A stretch of 64,000 nt of DNA from Symbiotaphrina buchneri (Eukaryota > Ascomycota > Symbiotaphrinales > Symbiotaphrinaceae). Both the position numbers and the translations under genes were made by a program. The DNA lies in the NCBI GenBank assembly GCA_001599915.1, contig BCIG01000016.1:647628-711627 (forward strand). Reading direction: 5' to 3'. The notes under the pieces are model-generated. The model saw only the letters and a list, made by a program, of their open reading frames with translations, searched no databases and had not been told where the DNA came from. Positions 10,798 to 21,642 of this stretch are shown one piece after another. The first letter of the stretch is position 1, and every line of letters starts with the position of its first letter.

Positions 10798-11808
10798 CTA
10801 CTTCTTCGCAGCCAAGGCTTTCTCCGTAAGACTCAGCGTCTCCATAGTCTCTCTAATCCACGCCTTTGTCTGCTCATCGCACTCCAACAACGGCCTCCTC
10901 GGGAGGATCTTCCGGTCATATCCATTAGCCCACTCCACTGCATACTTGGTGCCGCTCATTCCCGTTTTGCCCATCGCCCATTCGGCCTCACTGACGAGCC
11001 CTTGCAGCTCCACTGCTTCCTGATACCGCCCGGCTTGGAAGTGCTCGAAGAGACGAACACATGCCCTTGGGTGCGTGTTCGCTAGCCCGGTCACGGCGCC
11101 GCAGGACTTGCCTATGAGGCCAGGGACGAGCCACTCAGTGGAGCCTCCGAAGACAGAAAATTCGGCTGGAGAGAAGCGCGCGGTGAGGCGGGTCAGCTTG
11201 CCGGCGTTGCCGCAGGTGAGCTTTACGCCGACAATATTCTGGATCGTCGAGTTAGATATCCCGCACTGCTTTCCCTATGGTGATAAGGGTAAACCTACTG
11301 GATGCTTTGCCAGTTCACCCAACAAATCCGAATCCATATCCACGCCCGCACACACTCCCGGGAAGCTATAGATAATAATCGGCAACGGCGCCCTCTGTGC
11401 AACCTCCATATAGAACTCCCTAATCAACGCCGGCGTAACCGCCTTAACCCAATAACTCGGCGGCAGGACCAGCGCAAAATCCGCGCCGTTCGCCCGCGCA
11501 TCCTGGCACATCTTCAACACCTCCCGCGTGCTCTGAGCCGAGCACCCCGCTACCAGCGCCGTCGCCGTACCGGTCTCCTTAATGATGTCTGCCGTTTGTT
11601 TTGTTATAGCATTGCGCTCCTCGTGCGAGAGGAGCACGGATTCACCGGTCGTGCCGTGCACGACTATCCCAGCCACGCCGGCGTCGATGAGGAACCGGGT
11701 GTGTGCGTCTTGCGCCGGGAGATCGAGGTCTTGGTCTTTGGTGGGCTGGAAGAAGGTGATGGTTGGGCAGTAGATCCCGCGCGGAACGGCGCTGGAGGAG
11801 GCGACCAT
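10798..11808 (-). CDS. DapA/NanA-family aldolase
   Basis: Predicted pyruvate-dependent Schiff-base aldolase (dihydrodipicolinate synthase / N-acetylneuraminate lyase family), 316 residues, a TIM barrel. Exons on the minus strand are 11808-11299 and 11238-10798 with a 60-bp intron that rejoins AKHP to NIVGVK. Family residues are visible: GTTGES for carboxylate binding, IIIYSFPG with the proton-relay Tyr, and GVKLTCGN with Schiff-base Lys at about residue 176. Fungi make lysine through alpha-aminoadipate, so true DHDPS activity is unlikely. Fungal members usually handle keto-deoxy sugar acids or hydroxyproline or aromatic-aldehyde breakdown. I start at 11808 (MVASSSAVPRGIYCP) because the frame upstream is not conserved. 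It is divergent from a sugar transporter, which suits a sugar-acid role. Confidence 0.9.
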
Positions 11809-12418
11809 TGCGAGCAATGATATCCAGACAGAATAGAGCAAAGACTTGATAATGAAAACAGCCACAGCGCGTTGAGCCCGAGAACAAAGGAATGTGTTAC
11901 GGTTCACGAGCTCTGGAGAATTATCTGCTCATCAACGGCATCCTGCAAGGCCAGGCCAGCTCGGATCGGGAAAAAGAAGGCCGCGTAGCCAATGAAGGGG
12001 GATCGTTGGCGCAACGAATACTGATCGCCATTAAATTATCTATGCCGGTCGAGAAGAGGACTGTAAAGAAGAAACAGGTCTCTACAGGGTTATAGTCGGT
12101 CTATAATGCTTCTTTCCTAACCGGAATCTCACATACACTGCTCATCTGGTCCCTCGACAGCATTCATCCCCCACAAGACACCATCCCAAAACCGGCAAGA
12201 TCGCGATCCATCCGCTCCTCCGCTTCGGGATGAAGCCGTCGCAAATATCAGCCAATCGGCATTCACACCCCTCATCTTGCTCGGGAAATCGCCCCTTCAC
12301 GTTCTGAATAAATTTCTACCCCGGATTCCCCACAAACCTCGATGTCCCATCCAACTTTTCTTCCAGCAGGGATCGTGAAAAAGCAATAGTCAGATACCTA
12401 TACGCAAGGCCGATCACC
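11809..12418. promoter_or_regulatory. Divergent promoter, aldolase/sugar transporter
   Basis: This gap of about 610 bp separates the divergently transcribed DapA-family gene and MFS sugar transporter and should contain both promoters. I found no repeated operator or clear TATA box. The transporter start could also lie at 12458. Confidence 0.4.
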
Positions 12419-14468
12419 ATGTTGCCAGGCTTCCTTACCAGCAGTGACACGAAGGCGATGCCTTCGGAGGCCTTGAACTGGCGCATCATCTTCGCCACCG
12501 CCAGTGCTTGCATGGCGGGGTCCATGTTTGGATTTGATACGGGGAATATAGGGTTCGTTGGCGCTTGCAGTCAGAAATCTCGTCGTCCATACGCCTAACG
12601 ACGTCGTCCTAGGGGTATCATCGTGCTGCCATCATTCAAAAGGACCTTCGGATTAAACGTTGACGGCCCAAACGCATACGAGGCACCAAGTCTTTCAGCT
12701 AACATTGTTACTACGCTTCAAGCCGGCGCTGTCCTGGGCTCTCTTATTGCGTATCCCATGGCTAACATCTTTGGACGACGTATGGCGTTGATTGTCGCCG
12801 CTGTGATCTTCTTGATCGGTTGCGCTATTCAGTTGGTTCCAAATCTTGGTAAGATACCAGATCTAACAGCGAGAGGGTGAATCCTAATCGATCTCGATCT
12901 TCTTAGGTTCACTGTATGCTGGTCGTGTCATCGCTGGTATTGCCACTGGCTGGTCCTCCGTCATCGCACCGATGTTCGTGTCGGAAAACGCCCCTAAAGC
13001 CATTCGAGGAGCCTGCGCCACGTGTTTCAACATGGTTATCTTGTCTTCCCTCACCATTGCCTACTGGATTAATGTGAGTCTTAAGTTTTGTCTCTTAAGG
13101 GCGTCGCTCATTTGATGTTCTTACAGTACGCTGTCAGCAAATGGAAGGATGAGTCCGACAAGCAGTGGCGTGTACCCATGGCTGTCCAGATGATCCCCGG
13201 TGGCCTGCTTCTTATCGGTAAGTTGTCTTCCGAGCACTGTCTTCCATGACTCTGATGTGTGCGTGTAGGAATGCTATTCCAGACGGATACTCCCAGATTT
13301 CTCATTATCAAGGATCGCTACGACGAGGCGGTTGAAGTTATAACACGCATCCGCCAGCTGCCTGCCGACCACCCCTTCGTCCAAACGGAACTACGTGAGA
13401 TTGTTGAAGCAGTCCAGGACGAACAGAGTGCTGTGGCCGGGACGAATGTGACCGCTCAGTTCAAGGAGATCTTCACAGTGCCGTCCAACAGGCGTCGCTA
13501 TATTCTCGCCATGATCCTCCAGGTCTTCCAGCAAATGTACCTCTCCTCCACTCCCCTCCCCTCGACGTAGCTGCCTCTAACACCATAAAACAAAGGACCG
13601 GGACGAATGCCATAAATTATTACGCAACCTCGATCTTCGCCTCCGTGGGCGTCACCGGGACGACCTCATCGCTGCTCACGTCTGGGATCTACGGCATCGT
13701 CAAGCTCGTGACCACAATCTTCTACGTCTTCTTCATCATCGACAACGTCGGACGACGGCGCCCACTCATGACCGGCGCCATCATCCAGGCCTGCTGCCTG
13801 CTATATCTCGCCATCTTCGTTGCCGTCGCTAACCCCCAGGCCGGGCACCCGACCAGCGCGGGCGGCTACGTGGCCGTGGTGTTCATCTACATCTATGCGT
13901 TTGGCTGGTCCTTTGGCTGGTCTGTCGTGCCATGGGTCGTGCCCAGCGAGATCTTCCCGAACAGGATCCGCGCTGTTAGCATGTCGACGGTGTATGCGTG
14001 GCAGTGGCTCCTGAATTTTGCGATTACGAGGAGCACGCCGTATATGATGCTGAATATGCACAAGTGGGGCGCGTATTTGCTGTTTAGTCTGTTCACTTTT
14101 GCCAGTGCTTGTAAGTGTACCTTCTTTCTTCTAAATCTTGAAAAGGAGGAATATTAACAGTGCTGCACTCAGTGTGGGCCTTCTTCTTCCTCCCTGAACT
14201 CAAAGGCCGCTCGATCGAGAGTATGGACATGCTGTTCAGCTACTCGTCCTTTAAGATGCTCAAGTACGCCGATCTCGCTCCTCTCCCGTTTCGGTCTTTC
14301 ATCAGATGTGGCTGACTCTCTCTTAGACATGCTTATCCCACCGACGCCGAAAAGGTCCGCGTGCAAGATGCTGTGGACAAGCTAGCCCATGGAGAAGAGC
14401 CTGAGCTGGGAAAGCACACCGAAGATGCGAAGAATTACCAGATCTCCCATGCTGAGGGGCAGAAGTAA
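12419..14468 (+). CDS. MFS sugar transporter
   Basis: Predicted plasma-membrane hexose-type transporter of 551 residues, 12 TM segments. Eight exons: 12419-12552, 12613-12848, 12907-13073, 13127-13217, 13269-13536, 13596-14110, 14161-14263 and 14327-14468; every junction keeps phase. Sugar-porter signatures are FGFDTGNIGG in TM1, IFGRRMAL after TM2, YAGRVIAGIATGW in TM4, QTDTPRFL before the central loop, FQQMTGTNAINYY in TM7, DNVGRRRP after TM8, VPWVVPSEIFP in TM10 and PELKGRSIESMD at the end. The first intron has the weak donor GTTCGT. The cytosolic tail is short and charged. It is divergent from the DapA-family gene, so it may import the sugar whose acid that enzyme cleaves (inference). Confidence 0.93.
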
Positions 14469-14872
14469 GGAGAAGTCTATATGGGAATATTAGGGTAGAC
14501 TGCAAGTGGCGGATCTAAAAATCATATCTTAGGGGTAGGATAATCTGTTGAGGAAGCTATCTAGGAGCGAGGAATCTCCTTCGATCTCCAAATCTGCAAC
14601 AGTGAATGGAGGCTTGAAGGTGAAAGTCCTTTCTGCAACGATGTTGCACTAAATCGAGATTGCATCTATCTGAGACCATGAATCCTCTCGATACCCGAAC
14701 CGTTGAGATCAACAGAACGCTGGGCTGGGACTCTAGTCACCGTCTATTCGACTAGGAGGTGGACAATCACCCATACCAGGCGCGGATAATATTGCAAGAT
14801 AGATGAAAATACTAGCAGAAACATTGTCCCCTCTTCCAATGAAAGCATAGCAGTAACCCCTAACCCCTGAAC
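14469..14872. other. Convergent 3' gap
   Basis: A 404-bp gap between the convergent sugar transporter and GNAT-like genes. Nothing beyond 3' UTR-like sequence was recognised. Confidence 0.4.
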
Positions 14873-15562
14873 TTACTTCTCCCCCTCCTCCAACTTCAAC
14901 ATCCACCCCCAAACCGGGCCCACACACAACTTCCCCTTTACCACACACCGGAGCCGCTCCAGCACCTTCTTCTCCGGATCCAACGCGCCCGCCCAGAACG
15001 CAACACCATCCCTTCTCGCCTGCCTTACTCCAACATCCATCATACACCGCCACACCTCCTCAAAGCGTCCATACTCCATCGGCTCAACCCACATATCTGC
15101 CAACATCCAATGACGTCTATCCTCACCTGTAAAGAACCTCTCCCACCACCCCGGCGCAACCCTCTCCTTCCAATCCCGCAGCCGCTCCTCCGAAATGGCT
15201 TTATTCGGGCACAGCCGATCTTCCACCGCGTCGCGGACGGCGTAGTAGCGCCGCAGACGTACTTCGCGCGGACTGTTCTTGGACAAATCGATGCCATGCG
15301 GGTCGGGGGATTCGCCGGGCGTGAACATCCCGAAGCCGATGATTCGGCCGCTGGAAGTGTAGGCGATGGTGGTGAGCACGTAGGGTTTGAGCAGAGCGGT
15401 GCGGATGTACCCTGTCCACCACCGTGTGTAGCAGCGTGGGTGCGTGTGGGCGGTGGGGAAGAAGTAGTGGTGGAAATTGTCCCGCCAGGTGAGTTCGCTG
15501 ATGAAGGGCATGAGGGCGGGGATGTCGGCGAGGGTGGCGGGGCGGGTGTAGATGGTGGTCAT
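14873..15562 (-). CDS. GNAT-like acyltransferase domain protein
   Basis: Predicted 229-residue soluble protein, single exon, resembling fungal GNAT (N-acetyltransferase) proteins. The N-terminus TTIYTRPATLADIPAL is the usual first strand and helix of the fold. IIGFGMFTPGE could be strand 4, and the C-terminal half (MWVEPMEYGRFEEVWRCMMD, ARRDGVAFWAGALDPEKKV) fits the helix and strand that follow the acetyl-CoA site. A canonical Q/RxxGxG/A pyrophosphate loop is not visible, so catalytic ability is uncertain. I start at the Met at 15562 because the frame upstream is unrelated low-complexity sequence. Substrate is unknown. Confidence 0.75.
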   Translation of the reverse strand: MTTIYTRPATLADIPALMPFISELTWRDNFHHYFFPTAHTHPRCYTRWWTGYIRTALLKPYVLTTIAYTSSGRIIGFGMFTPGESPDPHGIDLSKNSPREVRLRRYYAVRDAVEDRLCPNKAISEERLRDWKERVAPGWWERFFTGEDRRHWMLADMWVEPMEYGRFEEVWRCMMDVGVRQARRDGVAFWAGALDPEKKVLERLRCVVKGKLCVGPVWGWMLKLEEGEK

Positions 15563-16055
15563 GGTGCGGTTTGGAGGCTTGCTTGTGATATGGCTGGTTG
15601 GCGAATCCGGGGGAAGTAGGAGAGTAGGGTGGAGGAGACGAGAAGGAAAGCAGTAGGTCAAAGGGCATAGGCATGGCAGATGCGGACGCTCGTAACCATA
15701 TAAGTAATCTGTAAATGCAGCGTAAGCATATGCCTGACAGGGGGTCCTGCGTGATGTTCCTGGGCGGCCTTATCTTTCTCAATGGGAGAATCACACACAT
15801 GTCGTGAGACCTGCCGATTCTGGAAATCCAAGGCGCCCAAGGTCGGCCATCTTTGAACAAATAAGCCCCCCGAAGCGGTGGACAGGAGAGAGTCGCAGAT
15901 ACAGCAGACTTCCACGGGTCTCGTGGAGCAATCACGCTTGGCTTACTTTCTATCAATATCCGTGAATTGATATACATCCGCGTCCATTCACTGTTATAAG
16001 ACACCTTATTCCAACCGCCATCCCCAGACTACTACAACTCCTGCCCATCAGTAAA
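15563..16055. other. Intergenic, promoter of GNAT-like gene
   Basis: About 490 bp between two minus-strand genes. Open frames on the minus strand here are out of frame with the GNAT-like gene and look random. I see no repeat or RNA signal. Confidence 0.4.
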
Positions 16056-17408
16056 CTACAGTCTCGAATCGCCCTGCCAGATAAACCTATCCTCCACCGC
16101 CGGTATCAACGGTCTCAACGCCATACCATAATCCCCTCCATTCGGCATCCGCAACAGCGTATGCACATGAAACTTAGCCGGCTCCTCATTATTCAAAAAC
16201 ACGCCCGAGTGATGATCAAACTCTACCAGGATCACCGGGCTCTGGATGCGATAGTAAAACGGATCCGTATCGCTAAAGCCGCCAATCCACGAGAAATACG
16301 TCTCCGACGCAAACGTCTTGATATGCGCCAGACGCAGCTCGCGCGCCCGCGTTGGCAGGTAGAGCAGATACTGCTGCAGGATCTCCCAGACGAGCTGCTG
16401 GTGCGCGGGTTCGAGCGAAGACACGACCACGCCCTCGTACGGCACGACGCGGTTATCGCGGTACGCGCCGCACAGGTGGCGCTGGTCGTCTTTATTCCAG
16501 CGCCACAGTGGCATAGCGGGATCTTTCAGGAGCTTATACGTCTGCGCGCGGGCCTGGACCTGGGGCGGGAGGGCCTGCATGAGCTTGAGGCCGAGGGCTT
16601 CTTCGACGTGCAGGATGCGCGTGCCGGCGTACGGGCCGGCGTCGATCTCGTTGGGCTCGGCGCCCGTGAACCACGGCGCGACGACCAGCTGCCGCCGGTA
16701 GAAGAAGACGTTGAGGCACAGGTGGTGGCCGTAGAATGACCAGCCCCAGGGGCGCTCGGCGGAGGGTGTGCCGAACAGCGCGAAGTTGTAGGAGTGCTCG
16801 TTCATGACTTTGGTGCCCTCGACCAGCTCGCCGAGGAAGCCGTTTATCCGCATGGCGGCCAGCGCTTTTTCGTAGCCTTCCGGTGAGAGCGTGGCGGAGA
16901 GGATGGCGAGGATCCGGTCCCGGATGTCGGGGGTTTGTTCGTCCAGGCGCAGGCCTTTGTGGCTGAGGAGGAATTCGGGATTCGACCATGTTCGCCATTC
17001 CGGCGAGTCGATGTGGTAGGAGAGCGCTTTGATCTGTTCGTCGCTGAGCTTGGAGATGAGGCTGCGAGTTTTTGAGACGATGTCCTCGATGGGAACGCCC
17101 TCGTCTTGGAGAGGATACAGATTATGCCGCACGGTGCCTGTCCCGTCATCAGTCCAAAAGCTCAGCAAAGCGCGCTGCCAGGTTCAAATCGCACCGTCAT
17201 TGGTCACGCCTTTGAAGGGCTCCTGCAGGAGTTTCCTCCAATGCACAAATAGAGCGTGCAGCCACGGCGGCTGATGGTTCGCCAGGAAGTCGCGTGCATA
17301 CTCGTGCGCGTTCTGCTTCTTCATGGTCGTGAAGCGCGGGATGCTCAGGTCCGGCAGGAAGCGCCGGTACTCGCCCTGCGGGCCCTTTTGCGTTGACGAC
17401 TTTTGCAT
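16056..17408 (-). CDS. DUF3500 family protein
   Basis: Predicted 431-residue protein of the DUF3500 family (PF12006), function unknown. Exons on the minus strand are 17408-17195 and 17137-16056 with a 57-bp intron splitting the FKGVTNDG/TVRHNLYPLQD segment; phase is kept. Family motifs include GFLGELVEG, WGWSFYGHHLCLNV, EPNEIDAGPYAGTRILH, and the His-rich IQSPVILVEFDHHSGVFLN followed by FHVHTLLRMPNGGDYG. The many conserved His and acidic residues suggest a metal-binding enzyme (inference). There is no signal peptide. It is divergent from the FAH-family hydrolase, and their shared promoter carries two TCCCGGAAA elements. I treat it as one edge of the putative catabolic cluster. Confidence 0.9.
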
Positions 17409-17851
17409 CGTGGCTTCTTCCTAAGGACTTAGGTTTGGAAGCACAATGGGGAGGATTGGAGGGGCAAGTTGAAATTTGAGGGCTCTGCGACGTGCGATAA
17501 GAAGCTGGAGCTTTTTGCATGCGATTAGCCTTTCACTTAGTTGTGCAGGGCCCTGGGCGCAGCAGTATGACGGCAGCGTGTTTCGGCAATGCTGGCTCGC
17601 AATGTGGGGAAGCTTGCTGGAGGTCCCGGAAACTCTGTCCCGGAAATCCCGCGGGAAGGGCAGCTTCCGGTGATCGGCGCTTTGGGGAGAGATGTCTAGA
17701 GCGAAAGACATGCGGGCCTAGCGTCATGACGGAACCACTGTACACCACCGTTTCAGAGCTGTGTGCTAACTGCCCCAAGTCGCAAGACATTGAGGATACA
17801 GCTTTCAAATTGTCCGTAAAAACCACCTTGGACACATTTTGCGAAGCGGCA
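17409..17851. promoter_or_regulatory. Divergent promoter with paired TCCCGGAAA
   Basis: Shared promoter of the DUF3500 and FAH-family genes. TCCCGGAAA occurs twice, at 17624-17632 and 17638-17646, and a CGCGGG and a further CCGG follow within 30 bp. The same 9-mer is in the monooxygenase/regulator promoter at 21906-21914. CGG-containing repeats are typical targets of Zn2Cys6 factors. An in-frame Met at 17726 could extend the hydrolase N-terminus, but that stretch is not conserved-looking. Confidence 0.4.
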
Positions 17852-18945
17852 ATGGCACCATTCAGACGTGAGAAGTCTCCTCTCTCTGTAACTCCTAGGC
17901 TGAGCTAAACTTTCAGGCCTCATCCGTTTCGTCCCTAAATCAGATCCAGCGCAGATCTTAATCGGCCAGCCAACCGACGACGAGCTCGACATCGGCACAG
18001 CCCTCTTTGAGGGCAAGGAAGTCACGACCAGTGTCTATAGCGGCAAATCCGTGCTCAGCCCGGGGGAAGACACGGGCAAGACCGCAGTCGTAGACCGGGT
18101 CCTGTCGCCGCTGGCTAGAAGCGAAGTTGGCACGATCCGGTGTATTGGCTTGAACTACAAACAGCACGCCGAAGAAGTAGGCTTGGACTTGCCTACTGTA
18201 CCGACTCTATTTCTGTACGCTCGTCCGGTGCCCAATTATTCCGCATTGGATATGACTGACTGGGCCATGGGTTAGGAAACCGGAAACAGCGCTCGCGGAT
18301 CCCTGGCCGGCGCCTTCGCCATTGCCGAAAATCACTCAGCAGGATGACTCGGGTGACTACGAGTCGGAGCTGGTAGTGGTCATAGGCAAGGAAGGGAAGG
18401 ATATCCCCGAGTCGGACGCGATGGACTATGTGCTGGGTTACACGGCTGCGAATGATGTTTCTAGCCGTGCAAGCCAGTTCGCGCAAAGCCAGTGGTGTTT
18501 CAGCAAGGGTTTTGATGGCGCATGTCCAATTGGTACAGTATCCGGCTGCTCTAGAACGGGTGGACGGTATGCTGACGCCGACATAGGCCCTACTCTGGTC
18601 TCCCCCGCCTTAGTCTCCGATCCGAAGAAACTACACATCCGTGGCTCGAAGAATGGAAAGGTGATGCAGGATTGTGGTCTCGAGTGCGTCCCCAAATCCG
18701 GTCATTTCGCATTACCAGTCTACTAACAGTGCCTGTACAGTGACTTGATATTCCCCATCCCGAAGCTCATCAGCTTCCTTTCGCAAGGGACAACGCTGCT
18801 TCCGGGCACGATTATTCTTACGGGGACACCGGCTGGAGTGGGGACGAGCAGGAAGCCACAGGAGAGGATACGCGGAGGAGATGAGTTCCGCGTGGAGATA
18901 TTGCCGTATATCGGCACTTTGATATCGAAGTTCGAATATCAATGA
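17852..18945 (+). CDS. Fumarylacetoacetate hydrolase (FAH) family protein
   Basis: Predicted 290-residue metal-dependent hydrolase or isomerase of the FAH family. Exons are 17852-17867, 17917-18214, 18276-18532, 18587-18683 and 18741-18945; the first exon encodes only five full codons, and all phases agree. It begins MAPFRRLIRFVP, as fungal FAH proteins do. CIGLNYKQHAEEVG opens the catalytic domain, followed by the metal-site acids in YESELVVVIG, then DYVLGYTAANDVSSR, KGFDGACPIGP and the C-terminal LLPGTIILTGTPAGVG. Family members cleave acylpyruvates such as fumarylpyruvate or maleylpyruvate, or hydrate ketopentenoates, all lower steps of aromatic catabolism. With a monooxygenase and a decarboxylase-like gene nearby this is the likely role here (inference). 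Confidence 0.93.
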
Positions 18946-19446
18946 TGTATATACGCCTCAAAGTCATGTCCAAGAGACATTGTCTCGCACTTAAAGTATA
19001 TTGGATACCCTGCTGTTGTTACGATGGAGCGAGCATGTCAAAGAATTCTGACGCTCTGACATCCCATTATCTGACGAAGACCGACGCCATCCCATGTCAT
19101 CGTCCTAATAATCGTAGAATTAGGTCCCCTTTGATTTGATGCTAAAAGAATGAGCGGATTGGCGACCCTCCGTCACCGATAACGGAACACTTAAAGAATG
19201 AGCGGATTGGCGACCCTCCGTCACCGATAACGGAACACTTCGCCCGGCCGCACACTACCGGAAATTCCGCCCCTCGGTTGCTGCCCGCGGAACGAAAAAC
19301 TGCGCTATGACGAAGCTCATCGGCACTCCAACGCGGCATCGCCAGCTCGAGAACTAACAGAAACGCACACGGGACACGCGCCTTCCTTATCAGTACCACA
19401 TCCGAATACCTAGACCACCTCAGTGAGTCTCATAAGTGCATCCACG
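18946..19446. promoter_or_regulatory. Promoter region of small conserved gene
   Basis: About 500 bp between the FAH-family gene and the small gene at 19447. It contains the 48-bp tandem duplication listed separately, followed by a C/G-rich stretch. No other coding feature is supported. Confidence 0.4.
19145..19240. repeat. Perfect 48-bp tandem duplication
   Basis: Two identical 48-bp units, 19145-19192 and 19193-19240, sit about 200 bp upstream of the small gene at 19447. Each unit holds CCGTCACCGATAACGG, an everted CCG-N10-CGG arrangement, and ACGGAACACTT. A near-identical ACGGAACACTAAAG is at 21938-21951 in the monooxygenase/regulator promoter. This looks like a duplicated operator for a zinc-cluster factor (inference). 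Confidence 0.85.
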
Positions 19447-19973
19447 ATGTCGAGCTCGAATTCCACACCAAAAGGCCCGTATAAGCTGGTGACGGTAAAC
19501 ACCGCCCCGGAGCGGGCGAAGCGACTGATCGGGCGCGTGGTGGAGGCGCTCAAGGATCGGTATACGATCATCCATGCGGCCAATTGCGAGAGTACGTCTT
19601 GTCCACACCCCTCTATACCAGAGGTGTAACTAACGGTACGCCGCAGAGATCGAAGAGGTAGCGCCGACTGTGGACCGCATCCAGCCGGATATCCTCGTAT
19701 GTAGCACGCCCACGCTTTCCTTCCTCCCTGCCTTCTAGACCACGAGACGGCGAGACTAACGGGGAGCTTTGGGTGTGGTAGTGCTGCGCCTCGATGTGGA
19801 CGCCGGAGCAGAGCACGCAGATCCGGAAGACGGCGAAGGAGCATATCCCTGGTATTAAGACGCATGCGATCCCAGAGGGGCTGCAGGTGCAGAGGGGCCC
19901 GGATGCGATTGTGGAGCATTTGTGTGAGCAGCTACCGAGGTTGATTGAGGGGCAGGTGCAGGAGAAACTGTGA
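19447..19973 (+). CDS. Conserved small protein of unknown function
   Basis: Predicted 128-residue soluble protein, not assigned to a family with confidence. Exons are 19447-19591, 19647-19696 and 19782-19973, with introns of 55 and 85 bp that keep phase. The protein starts MSSSNSTPKGPYKLVTVNTA, a short strand, then a helix (ERAKRLIGRVVEALKD), a second strand (YTIIHAANC), a helix (IEEVAPTVDRIQPDIL) and CCASMWTPEQ, and ends with a helical, acidic tail. Alternating strands and helices suggest a small alpha/beta fold. It has no signal peptide or TM segment. Its position between FAH and monooxygenase genes, and its promoter duplication, suggest it belongs to the same regulon; I cannot name a reaction. 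Confidence 0.75.
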
Positions 19974-20219
19974 GTCAAGGGTGGGTGTAAGGTAGAGGGC
20001 GGGAAGCAGAAGGTACAGGTTGGCAGAGGGTCAATCATCATGTACAGATACAATATAATGCCCTGCCTGCGATATGAACAGCACGCAGTCTGCGATATTA
20101 TACTGTTTATTGCTATCCATTGTTCACCTGCCCAGAGTGAAATATAGATACAATGTAGAAAGTGCTACCTACGCAAAAGACCTATACTCCAGACTAATGT
20201 ATATAGGCGACAACCTGGA

Positions 20220-21642
20220 TTACAACTTCGCCTCCGCCTTAAACTTCCCCGTCGTAAGCGGGAACTTGCCCGCCGTATATATCTTCCAAGCCTTCTCCAC
20301 CTCCTCATCCGCGTCATACCCGAACATGAACTTCTGGAACACCGGATCCGCCCATCTGTTCGGGTAGCCTTCGAATGGCTCTTCCTCCAACAACTGCCGG
20401 TCCCGTTCTTGTTGCTGATCGCCGTCGTGCATGTGGAAGATGCCACGTAGGGCTGTACTGCCTTTCACGATGCGAGTGGTCCGCTCTTTCCGCAGCTTTT
20501 CGTAGATGATCAGTATGTCTGTGAGTTGTGATCGGTCTGTGATCTTCCCCATAAGTGCGCCTAGGACGGCGCCGTCTTCCACAGCTTGGGCTGCTCCTTG
20601 GGCTCTGTTGGAAATAAGGGTCAGCAAGGGACATCAATGCAGAGGGTCAGGGGAAGCGTACAAATATGGCAGTGTAGCATGGCACGCATCTCCCAACAAC
20701 GCAAACTTGCCCGTGGGGTGCCTCCAACTTTCCATCTCCTCGCTATTCTGTAACCGCCACTTCTGCGTCTCCTGCACAATCCCCAACAGCGTCCTCAGCC
20801 GCGGATCCCAGTTCTCAAAGCGCTTCATCATCTCCGGTATGTTCGCCGGCGCAATCGCCACCTCCGGCGGCAGGTCATCCGGACACGCCAACACAATATT
20901 ATACAAATTCCCGCCTTTCAGCAAGTAGCACACAACGTGGCTGTCGGGGCCCATCCAATAATTGATGCGCGGCGTCTCCACAAACTCGCGCAGCTCGTCG
21001 TACTTCCTCATATCATCTGCCTTTACCAGGATGCGGTAGACCAGATCACCGGTCAGGTGCGGCGGGTCCGGACGGCCAAGCAGCAACTCGCGGCATTTGC
21101 TTTTCAGGCCGTCCGCGCCGATGATGATGTCCGCTTCATAAGTATCGCCTTTCCGCGTCGTCAGCGAGGGTTTCGCCCAGTCGATGCTCGCGACCGCGCT
21201 GTCCAGCTTGATCTCGATGCCCATCTTCTGCGCGTGCGCCACCATGATCCGGTGGTAGTCGGCGCGGTGGATATGCAGGTACGGCGCGCCATATTGTTGC
21301 TCGGCGTAGGGGAGCATGTTCTGCACTGATAGGACCTTGCCATCCCGGTATGACCGCAGCATGAAGTCGCGCGGATACACGGCGACGGATTTCAGGTCGT
21401 CTAGCAGGCCCCAGCGCTGTAGGATGCGTGAGGAGTTGGGCGGGACTTGGATTCCTGCGCCGACCTGGAAAGCGCATCAGCTGAGGTTTCGCAAATAGCC
21501 ATGGTATGATACTGACTTCTCCCAGCGCAACCGCCTGCTCGTAAATTGTCACCTTGTGCCCCGCGCGTACGATGCCCATGGCGGCTGCCAGACCGCCTAA
21601 GCCAGCCCCGACAATGGCGACGTGGAAGGTGGGCTTTGCCAT
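20220..21642 (-). CDS. FAD-dependent aromatic monooxygenase (salicylate hydroxylase-like)
   Basis: Predicted 437-residue class A flavoprotein monooxygenase that uses NAD(P)H and O2 to hydroxylate an aromatic ring, cytosolic. Exons on the minus strand are 21642-21517, 21464-20662 and 20604-20220, with introns of 52 and 57 bp in phase. FAD motifs are complete: GAGLGGLAAA at residues 11-20, the DG motif DIIIGADGLKSKCR in the middle, and GDACHATLPYLAQGAAQAVEDG (split by the second intron) binding the flavin ribityl chain. VPPNSSRILQRWGLLD after the first intron is typical of salicylate/6-hydroxynicotinate-type enzymes. It is divergent from the Zn2Cys6 regulator at 22057, the classic layout of a pathway-specific pair. 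Substrate is unknown. Confidence 0.93.

Noticed and set aside
15201-16004. Long minus-strand open frame overlapping the GNAT-like gene
   Set aside because: It is an out-of-frame shadow with Pro/His/Arg-rich random composition and no domain.
16161-16739. Plus-strand open frame of 192 residues
   Set aside because: It is antisense to the DUF3500 exon and has the composition of a GC-rich shadow frame.
17726-17851. Upstream in-frame Met extending the FAH-family protein by 42 residues
   Set aside because: The extension has no resemblance to FAH proteins, which typically begin at the MAPFRRLIRF-type sequence; the upstream part also overlaps the likely promoter.
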